NCBI GenBank assembly: GCA_002243285.1
Contig: CP022585.1
Coordinates: 3,522,641 to 3,586,640, forward strand
Direction: 5' to 3'
Source of the DNA: Candidatus Fluviicola riflensis
GTDB taxonomy: Bacteria; Bacteroidota; Bacteroidia; Flavobacteriales_D; Crocinitomicaceae
Length of the DNA: 64,000 nt
Below, piece after piece: positions 53,969 through 62,500 of this stretch. The notes beneath the pieces were generated by a model. The model was not told the origin of the DNA. It saw nothing but the letters and a program-made list of their open reading frames with translations, and searched no databases. Position numbers and translations under genes: made by a program. Every line of letters starts with the position of its first letter. The stretch's first letter is position 1.

Positions 53969-56727
53969 TCGTTTAAATTAAACCACTTGTTGCGCGACAA
54001 CACATAATAGGCGAACTCGCCGTTTTGCACACTGATGATCGTATCGTCGTCCAGTTTCACAACGCTTGTTAAGGTATGCGGCAAAACGATTGTCCTGTCA
54101 TTGTTCATTATTCCGATTTGATCATTTTCAACATACAATTGCGCCGAACCATCGAGAGCGGGCAATGTTATTTCACTAACTCCTGATTTGACAATCGTAT
54201 TCAACGTGGCATCGTATTCGTCGTAACCCTCCGGCGTTTTTACATAACCGTTGTATTCGACGACAAGGTCATACGCCGGAAGTGTTTTCAGCTTAAACTG
54301 ATTGATCTGGTCGAAATATTGCTCCCAGCCAACGACCCATTTTCCTTCGCGCTGCACTCTGATTTCGGTCGATGAGTATAGTGATCCTGTTGCATATAAC
54401 GCATCGTATTCAACAGGCAAAACAGGTTCAAAGCGCAGCGAATACAACCCGGTTTTTCCATTGCCAGTCACCTGAATTCCGGATTCAAACCCTTCGGAAT
54501 CCATTAAGAATGTAAGGTGGTCATAAATAGCAGGAATAGCGGCCCCGGTTTCCGGATTTACGAACCCGTTTTTTTTGCCGATGGTTGCAGGAAAAATTAG
54601 CGATTCAATTGAGCTGATAAATTGCTGCTCACCGAAACCTGTGTAAATAAACGGTACAATGGTATCGTTCAATTGATTGATGATGCCGTACAGTCCGTTT
54701 TTGCCCTGCGCAATAAAGCGGTAGGGCAATTCGGTTGTTTTGATCGATTTATAAAGCGCCGGGATCGCTACCACTTTTGATTCATCACCTGCAATATCGT
54801 TGTATGATAACATACCGTGTTTGCCTTTCGATTTGAAAGGAATCAGTTCCGGATTGAGTGAATAAATTGTTTTTCCGGTTGAAGTCAGGTAATGCGCATC
54901 AAATGTCGCATAGGTTAAACCGATCTGGTAATCATCTATAAATGAAAGCTTTTCATCGTAAGCAGGTTGAACGGTACTTGCGTCACGAAGATCAATACTT
55001 CCCCATTTACCGTTTACCTGAACGTCAAGCATAATTCCGAGCCGTTCGTTTTGAAGAATGGTGTCATAAATAGCCGGGAATACTTTGTTTTCAAGTGTCA
55101 CCAAACCATATTTGCCGTTGGTGCCCTGGTAGAAAATAAATGGTTCTGTAAAACGCGAAAAGGGGATCGGATCGTAGTAGCCTTCTACTTCTTCAGACAT
55201 TAGCCGATAGTCATACAAATTGGAAGAAAACTCCATAAACGGTGCTCCGACCACTTCTATCGGTTTATTTTTCTGGCTAACATCCACCAATACCGATTCA
55301 TTCTGTATGGTGTTTTGAGCAATGATCCAGTTACTGTTCACCGGCAACACCGAGCTGTAGTTATAATCTTCCATCACACCTTCACTTCCGGCTACATAAT
55401 AATCGCAGCGTGTAGAGTCGACATCATAGCGGTAATCAACGTAAAACCGGTTATAGCCCAATTGCGGGAAATAGACAATGTTATGGTGCTGATCGGTCCA
55501 GCCGGTGATGATTCTTTGTTCTTCCAGTTCATAAACGGCCCATTCTTCAATGCCGTCCGTTAATTTCATTACTTCCAGGTAAGGAATATATTCCACTTCG
55601 ACATATTCTCCGGTCGGTTCTCCATATTCATCATACACCGGGACTCCTGCTTGGGGAACGGCTATGCCATCAAATGCGGCAACTTCATGATTCCGGTAAT
55701 CGACGATATGGGTTCGTTCTCCATCGTTCAGCAACTGCCAGGTGAAGTACTTTTCGATATTGACATAAGGCGTTTCGGTAATACTGTAATCCGACTCCAG
55801 GTAAGCCAATTTTCCATGCAGTTGTAACCGGACCTGGTCTATGAAACTGGAATTATTGCGAATCACCTCCACGTATTCAACAGCAGAATTCCCGATTCGT
55901 TCACCGGTTGTTTTTGCTAAAAAAAACTGCGGCGCTCCCAATTGGTCTGCCAATTCGTGTGCGTCATCAAAGTACAAGTATTCCGTGCTGTCGAGTACAT
56001 AAAACGCCGGAGTGGCCGTCATATGATCGTCAAAAAAATCACCCATAAAGTGATAAGCAATATTGCTGTAAACCGGTTCAATGATCCAGTTCCCGGCTTG
56101 GTCCAAGATTCCTTTTTTCCCATCAACCGACACAGTAACTTGTTTTGCATCAACGTGTACTTCGCTGTAACTAACCGAATATTCCAGGTTCGTTTTGAGC
56201 AGTTTCCCTCTCCAGTATAGGTCATAACCGGCATCGGCTCTTTTGGCGCTTACGTAATCATGGGTAAACATGAACGATAGATATCCGGCTGGGATTTCGT
56301 CTTCCCAATTACTGGAAATCCAACCTTTTTTGCCATTTAGCCGCACTTCTACTCCGTTATATTCCCTGATCAGGGTATCGTAGATCGGTTTCACCAGATA
56401 ATTTCCATCGGGTTTGAGCAAACCCATTTTTCCGTTTACGAAAACGCTCGCAATACCTTCCTTGAATAAACCTGCTGTCTGAAAAATGGGGGGAACAATC
56501 CATTTTCCGGTAGAATCGATGTAGCCCCACAGGTTATTTTGTTTCACCAATGCACGTTCTTCGCTAAAATGAGTGGCGTATTCAAACGTGGCTGGAATGA
56601 CTATTTTTCCAAAAGATGTATACCCGTAATGTCCATTTTGCTGAATAATCGCATACTGTTGTGCCTGGGATGCAAGCCCGGAAAATAGGGTTACTAAGAG
56701 CAATAGGACTGTTTTCATGATTGACAT
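53962..56727 (-). CDS. Exported WG-repeat protein 2
   Basis: About 921 aa from ATG 56727 (MSIMKTVLLLLVTLFSGLASQAQQ); ATG 56718 gives the tightest signal peptide, and the 56940 start overlaps the divergent sensor gene and lacks export logic. WG repeats occur from the mature N-terminus: YAIIQQNGHYGYTSFGKIVIPATFEYATHFSEERALVKQNNLWGYIDSTGKWIVPPIF, then GKMGLLKPDGNYLVKPIYD, GKKGWISSNWE, GKKGILDQAGNWIIEPVY, GKYGLVTLENKVFPAIYD and GLYGIINQLNDTIVPFIY. It is first in the WG-WG-propeller operon and divergent from the hybrid sensor, which may control it. Confidence 0.92.
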   Translation of the reverse strand: MSIMKTVLLLLVTLFSGLASQAQQYAIIQQNGHYGYTSFGKIVIPATFEYATHFSEERALVKQNNLWGYIDSTGKWIVPPIFQTAGLFKEGIASVFVNGKMGLLKPDGNYLVKPIYDTLIREYNGVEVRLNGKKGWISSNWEDEIPAGYLSFMFTHDYVSAKRADAGYDLYWRGKLLKTNLEYSVSYSEVHVDAKQVTVSVDGKKGILDQAGNWIIEPVYSNIAYHFMGDFFDDHMTATPAFYVLDSTEYLYFDDAHELADQLGAPQFFLAKTTGERIGNSAVEYVEVIRNNSSFIDQVRLQLHGKLAYLESDYSITETPYVNIEKYFTWQLLNDGERTHIVDYRNHEVAAFDGIAVPQAGVPVYDEYGEPTGEYVEVEYIPYLEVMKLTDGIEEWAVYELEEQRIITGWTDQHHNIVYFPQLGYNRFYVDYRYDVDSTRCDYYVAGSEGVMEDYNYSSVLPVNSNWIIAQNTIQNESVLVDVSQKNKPIEVVGAPFMEFSSNLYDYRLMSEEVEGYYDPIPFSRFTEPFIFYQGTNGKYGLVTLENKVFPAIYDTILQNERLGIMLDVQVNGKWGSIDLRDASTVQPAYDEKLSFIDDYQIGLTYATFDAHYLTSTGKTIYSLNPELIPFKSKGKHGMLSYNDIAGDESKVVAIPALYKSIKTTELPYRFIAQGKNGLYGIINQLNDTIVPFIYTGFGEQQFISSIESLIFPATIGKKNGFVNPETGAAIPAIYDHLTFLMDSEGFESGIQVTGNGKTGLYSLRFEPVLPVEYDALYATGSLYSSTEIRVQREGKWVVGWEQYFDQINQFKLKTLPAYDLVVEYNGYVKTPEGYDEYDATLNTIVKSGVSEITLPALDGSAQLYVENDQIGIMNNDRTIVLPHTLTSVVKLDDDTIISVQNGEFAYYVLSRNKWFNLNEW

Positions 56728-56842
56728 GCGTTTAATGGTAAAGCTAAAAATAATCAGAAGGCAGTACAATAAGTCAATTGTAGTATTTAGCAAAAACCTG
56801 ATTCGGGGTTGTTGTTTTATTCCAATGGTCCGGATCAGATAA

Positions 56843-56876
56843 CTTGTTACACAGCAATAGAATTGCATTATTTTTG
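56843..56876 (+). promoter_or_regulatory. Possible promoter of the hybrid sensor gene
   Basis: TATTTTTG at 56869-56876 fits the TAnnTTTG -7 box. CTTG at 56843-56846 may be the -33 box, spacing 22 nt. The ATG follows at 56899. Confidence 0.4.
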
Positions 56877-56898
56877 TTTGGCAGATTGGGATTGAAAT

Positions 56899-59493
56899 AT
56901 GAAGCAATGTTATTTTGTTTTTCTGGTAGTGATCATTCAATGGATGTATTCCTCCTCATTTGCCGTTGCACAGCTTTCCGAAAGTGATTCGATAAACTAT
57001 TACTTCAAACAAATTGATTCACTAAGTATTCCCGATCCTGAATTGAGTTTTCGTTATTCGCAACGCGCTTATCTTCTTTCCAAAAAATCAGGCAACGTTC
57101 GGTTTCAGATCAAGGCTCTGTCATTACTGGGACAAACCAGTCAAAATCAATCCAAATTCAAGGAATCGATCCGGTATTATCTGCGTGCGCTCGCATTGGG
57201 CGAAAAACATAAAATGGTTGCAACCACCAGTTCTGCTATGAACGGAATCGGTATCAGCTATTATTACCTGGGCGATTACGAAAAAAGCGAACACTACATG
57301 CTCAAGGCCGCTTCCTATAAAAAGAAAGCAGGTGAATACGAGCATTATGCGAGTATCATGACCAATCTTTCGGGTAGCTACGTTGTGCAGGGGAAATACG
57401 AAAAAGCCTTAGCTATACTGCACGAGGTTGAAAAGGTAGTACTTCCGATAAAAGAATACAAAGGATTGTGTAATGTCTACAATACAATCGGAAGCATACA
57501 ACAACTCGGAAAACAAAACCTCGATTCTGCCCGGTATTATTTTCAGCTTGCGCTCGACCTTTCCATTAAGCATAAACTTCCCGAAAGCCAACTCTCTGCT
57601 CATCACAATTTAGGCGCTGTGCAAGCTGAGCAATTGGATTTTCCGAATGCTTTCAGGAACCTGGATAAATCGCTTGAACTGAGTAAAACACTTCATCGCG
57701 ATGCCATGACTCTTGGTATTTACCGTACGCTGAGTGAGATTTACGCCAAAACAGGTGATCACAAAAAAGCATTGCAGTACAAGGAATTACAATTGGAAAT
57801 CAGCAATTCCATTTTCGAAACGGACAAACAAAAAGCCATCGAGGAACTGGGAGTGAAATACGAAACTTCACAAAAAGAAAAACGCATTCAGGAACAGGAA
57901 ATAAAGCTCCAGCGATCAAAAAACAACGAAAACATATTGGTGTTTATCATCTTACTGGTACTACTGCTAATGGTGGCCATTATTGTTTATTTCCGTCTGC
58001 GTAAAAACGCTCAACGTCGTCTGGAAGAAGAGAAAAGCCGGTTGTTTGAAAACATTGTTCACGAAATACGCACACCGCTTACGTTAATTAATGGGCCGCT
58101 GCAATTGCTCAAACAACAGGTTCCAGATCAACAATTGGAAGAACATATCGGACAAATTGAACGCAATTCAGACAAGTTGGTAACCCTTGTGAATGAATTG
58201 CTGGATGCTTCCAAACTGGAAAAAGGCCATTATCAATTGGCTTATCACAATGGGAATATCGCTGATTTCACAGCACAAATCGTTGATGGTTTCAGCAAAG
58301 AAGCCGCGTCAAAAGGAATCAATTTGCAGTTTCACACCTCCGATTCACCTGATACGGTTTCGTTTGCTGCCAATGCTTTTGAAAAAATCGTTACGAACAT
58401 CATCACCAATGCTTTAAAATATTCGCCTGAAGGAAGTTTGGTTAAGGTCGCACTCTCCACTGAAAATCAGCAGGAAGTACAACTGACTGTTAGTGACAAC
58501 GGGCCGGGAATTCCACAACAGCACCAGGAAAAGATCTTTGACCGTTTTTACCGTGTTCCAAACGAGCACGCTATTCCGGGAACAGGCATCGGCCTCTCAT
58601 TGGTGAAAGAATTGGTTGTGCTACTGAAAGGTTCCATCCAACTGAAAAGTGAAACGGGAAAAGGAACTACCATTACCGTACGTTTTCCGGTGCAGCCTTC
58701 ATCACAGCAACTCACCACTTTTGAAAATGCATCTGATAAACCCAATATATTGTTAGTGGAGGACGATCCGGAATTGGGTACGTTTGTGCTAAAATTGCTC
58801 GAACCGCATTATTCGGTTGCCTGGGCGAAAAACGGACATGAAGGAATCCTGCAAGTAGAACATGGTTTGCCTGATCTGGTACTGACTGATGTGATGATGC
58901 CGGTGAAAGATGGGATTCAACTCTTGCAACGGGTGAAAGAACACGAACTCACCAATCATATTCCGGTGGCAATTTTTTCAGCCAAAACATCGCTTGAAAG
59001 CCGGTTGACAGGTTTGCAGTTTGGAGCAGATGCTTATTTGGGGAAACCTTTCAATCCGGATGAACTGTTGCTGACCATTCAAAACCTATTACTCACTGCA
59101 CAGCGCAACCGTCAGCAATTTCAGCAAGCGTTGCAGCGGGAAGAGCAACCATTCGACGAACGGGTAAAAGGAGTAAACGCCTTCACCAATCAAGCCATTG
59201 ACCTGATTATTTCCCAACTTGATAATGCAGATTATTCGGTGAATGAACTCGCCGCTGATATGCACATCAGCCGGAGCCAGCTTCACCGGAAGTTGCAAAC
59301 ACTCACCGGATTTTCTACCACCAATTTCATTAAAATGGTACGCCTGGAAAAAGCCAAAGACATGCTAAAAACCGGTTGGGAAAATGTAACGGAAGTCGCT
59401 TATGCATGTGGTTTCAACAGCCAGTCATATTTCACCAAATCATTTACCGAATATTTCGGGGAATCACCTTCGAAATACGCAAAAAGCCACTAA
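56899..59493 (+). CDS. Hybrid two-component sensor: TPR-TM-HisKA-HATPase-REC-AraC
   Basis: 864 aa with signal peptide. TPR-like repeats about 60-290 (exported sensor region: YYLRALALGEKHKM, YYYLGDYEKSEHYMLKA, GKYEKALAILHEVE), a TM helix about 345-367 (NILVFIILLVLLLMVAIIVYF), then the HisKA H-box HEIRTPLTLINGPLQLL with His388. The HATPase boxes are IITNALKYSPEGS, DNGPGIP and GTGIGLSLVKELV. The REC domain is ILLVEDDPELG with phospho-acceptor Asp664 (LTDVMMPVKDG) and Lys in LGKPFNPDE. The AraC-type HTH is at the C-terminus (YSVNELAADMHISRSQLHRKLQTLTGFSTTNFIK). It is a one-protein sensor and transcription factor, likely controlling nearby genes on both sides. Confidence 0.95.
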   Translation: MKQCYFVFLVVIIQWMYSSSFAVAQLSESDSINYYFKQIDSLSIPDPELSFRYSQRAYLLSKKSGNVRFQIKALSLLGQTSQNQSKFKESIRYYLRALALGEKHKMVATTSSAMNGIGISYYYLGDYEKSEHYMLKAASYKKKAGEYEHYASIMTNLSGSYVVQGKYEKALAILHEVEKVVLPIKEYKGLCNVYNTIGSIQQLGKQNLDSARYYFQLALDLSIKHKLPESQLSAHHNLGAVQAEQLDFPNAFRNLDKSLELSKTLHRDAMTLGIYRTLSEIYAKTGDHKKALQYKELQLEISNSIFETDKQKAIEELGVKYETSQKEKRIQEQEIKLQRSKNNENILVFIILLVLLLMVAIIVYFRLRKNAQRRLEEEKSRLFENIVHEIRTPLTLINGPLQLLKQQVPDQQLEEHIGQIERNSDKLVTLVNELLDASKLEKGHYQLAYHNGNIADFTAQIVDGFSKEAASKGINLQFHTSDSPDTVSFAANAFEKIVTNIITNALKYSPEGSLVKVALSTENQQEVQLTVSDNGPGIPQQHQEKIFDRFYRVPNEHAIPGTGIGLSLVKELVVLLKGSIQLKSETGKGTTITVRFPVQPSSQQLTTFENASDKPNILLVEDDPELGTFVLKLLEPHYSVAWAKNGHEGILQVEHGLPDLVLTDVMMPVKDGIQLLQRVKEHELTNHIPVAIFSAKTSLESRLTGLQFGADAYLGKPFNPDELLLTIQNLLLTAQRNRQQFQQALQREEQPFDERVKGVNAFTNQAIDLIISQLDNADYSVNELAADMHISRSQLHRKLQTLTGFSTTNFIKMVRLEKAKDMLKTGWENVTEVAYACGFNSQSYFTKSFTEYFGESPSKYAKSH

Positions 59494-59509
59494 ACAAGCG
59501 GAATTGCAA

Positions 59510-59527
59510 CAATAGTACACACTATTG
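59510..59527 (+). other. Small hairpin between sensor and LamG genes
   Basis: CAATAGT (59510-59516) and ACTATTG (59521-59527) pair around the loop ACAC, with GCAAC repeats on both sides. It lies 16 nt past the sensor stop without a T-run and 70 nt before the next ATG; a regulatory operator is possible. Confidence 0.4.
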
Positions 59528-59597
59528 CAACATCTGTAAATGCCTCCGGGCGCACCTCATCGTTCCTTTGCAGAAGAACAATTAAAAGGAACAATTT

Positions 59598-62500
59598 ATG
59601 AAAAACCATGTGAAAAGTATTGCCGTCCTGCTACTGGCAGCTTTACCACTTTCGGGCCTTGGCCAAGTGGATCTTTCCAACGGATTGATTGCGCACCTGC
59701 CAATGGATTTGAACGGGTCTGACATTAGTGGGAACAACAATCACGCTACCGTATCAAACTCGGGCGTTCAACCCACAACCAACGTACAGAATGTGCCTGC
59801 ATCAGCCCTTTACTTTACCGGATCAACCGGACAGGGAATGCTCAGTTTTGCCACTTCATTGCTGAACAACCGAACGGCTTTCAGTATGAGTTATTGGTTT
59901 AACCTGGCACAGCTCAACAACGGAATGAGTTTGGTTGGACAGGACAATATTCTCGAAACAGGCTATTATACCGGCCCAAGCAGGATTACCGTGTACCATC
60001 CGACAGGATCCACAACAGTTCCGCTCACATTAGGAACCAATGTGTGGCAACACCTCGTGATCACTTGTGATGGAACGGAACTGAAAGCTTACGTCAACGG
60101 ACTACTCATAGCTACGTCGACAGGAAACTATGCGCTCGGAAGTAACGCTACCACTACACGAATCGGTGGAAATGTTGTGAATCTTGCCGGAAATTCCTGG
60201 CTAAGGGGAAGCATCGACGAAGTTCGTTTTTATGATCGCGTGATTACTTCTGATGAAATTGAAGTGCTTTCTGCACCGCAGGAAGGTGATATTACAATCG
60301 GAACACCAAACGCAGGCTCGTATTGCGCAGGCGACCCGCTCAGTATTGGTTTTACGGCTACAGGCGAAATTCTGTCCGGAAACGAATACCTGCTGCAATT
60401 ATCAAATGCCGCAGGGGGTTTTGCCAATCCTATTCCGGTTGCAACCATTCCGGGAACGGCTTTGGTGAATACGTTTACAACTACGATTCCAACAGGAACA
60501 CCCACAGGAACAGGTTATCGCCTGCGCGTGGTTAGCACCAATCTAAACAATGTAAGCGATACAACCGCAGCTTTTACTGTGAATGGTGTGTTGGGAGATA
60601 TTCCAAATCCGGGAGCATACCGTTATGCAGGAAATCGCAACGGAAAAGACTATTACGTCAGTCTGGCCACGCAAAGCTGGACGGTTGCTCAAACAACTGC
60701 TTTATCAAATGGCGGACAACTGGCAAGTATTCCCGATCAGTCGGTTAATGCGCTATTTCAATCCAATTTAACCACTACAAACGGCTGGACAGGCTTACAT
60801 GATGCAGTTCAGGAAGGAAATTACGAATGGAGCAATGAAAACACGATCATTTATACAAATTGGGAAAGTGGCGAACCGAGCGGAACCACAGGTGAAGATT
60901 ATGTAGAAATGGATCCACGTGGAAGATGGAACGATGCGGTGAACTCACAGTCGGTGATTTCCTTCATGGAACTTGATCCAGCAGGAACACAACTCATTGT
61001 ATGCACCGGAGATGATATTCAATTAAATGCGACAACGCTTGCAGGAGCAACTTATGCATGGACAGGACCCAATAGCTTTAGTTCCAATCAGCAAAATCCG
61101 GTTATTGCCAATGCAGATGCTTCTCACAATGGTACATACATCATTACTTACACACACAACGGATGTTCCGGCATCGACAGTGTAACCGTATCCGTAAATT
61201 CGCTCCCGCTCAATACTGGAGCTGCTTCATTGCTTCCGGTTTCGCTTTCAAACGGACTCATCCTGCATTATCCGATGAACGGAACGGCCCTGGATGTAAG
61301 CGGAAACGGAAACACCGGAACTCTTACAGGAGGTGTAACCGCTACAACTGATCGCTTTGGTGTGGCCAATGCTGCGCTTGCCTTTAACGGTTCAAACGGA
61401 TACATTGATGTGCCGGATGGCGTTTATTTCAATGGAAGTGATTTCACGGTTTCTGCCTGGGTGCGTATGGGTGCCTATAATAACTGGTCACGCTTGTTCG
61501 ATTTCGGAAACGGATCTGCCAATAACAATGTATTGACCGGCCTCAGTAACGGAAACACTGGCCGACCAGCAGCCGAAATCTACAACGGAACTGTTTCCGG
61601 AGGTCTGATCGGTAGTCCTGCTACTTTACCCATTAATCAATGGGCTTTACTGACCTACAGCTGGTCAAACGGAACGGGAACCATTTCTATCAACGGTAAT
61701 CAGGTGATCCAAGGATTGCAAAATACACCACTCAACGTAGTCCGAACCATCAATTACATCGGGCGCAGCAATTGGGCCGGTGATGCTTACGCGAATGCAC
61801 GAATGGATGATTTCCGGATTTATAACCGTTTGTTAACTCAATCGGAACTACAGGCGTTGGTGACAGAACAACCTGAAAATCTTGCATTGGTTGCGCAACC
61901 TTCAGCTATTTGTTCAGGAAATTCATCCGTTGTAAAGCTTATCAATTCGCAATCCGGAGTCAGCTACCAGTTAAAACAAACCAATAACTGGACATCGGTT
62001 GGAACTGCTCAGGCCGGAACCGGGGATACGCTTTCCTTTGGAACAGGAACACTTACTACAACCACGGAATTCACCCTGATCGCCACAAGCACGCTTACTG
62101 GTTGTGTTGATACACTTTTCCCCGGAATTACAGTTACGATAAACCCATTGCCTTCTGCTCCGGTAACCATCGGTGATTCCATTTGTCATGAAGGAATTTT
62201 CACTTTACAGGCAACGGGCGCAGGTATGGGTGGTGTGTATAATTGGTATACGGTATCCGCAGGTGGAACTCCATTGGCGGGTGAGAACGGTACTTCATTT
62301 ACAACTCCGTTAACTGATGAAACACTCAATTATTATGTCTCCATCACAGATTTAAACGGTTGTGAAGGACCACGATCAATCGTTACGGCAACCGTTCTCA
62401 ATCCGCTCAACCCACCTGTTGATTTGGTAACCGGGTTGATTTTACACTATAAATTTGACGGGAACGTTGCCGATAGCAGTGGTAATGGTTACAACGGCAG

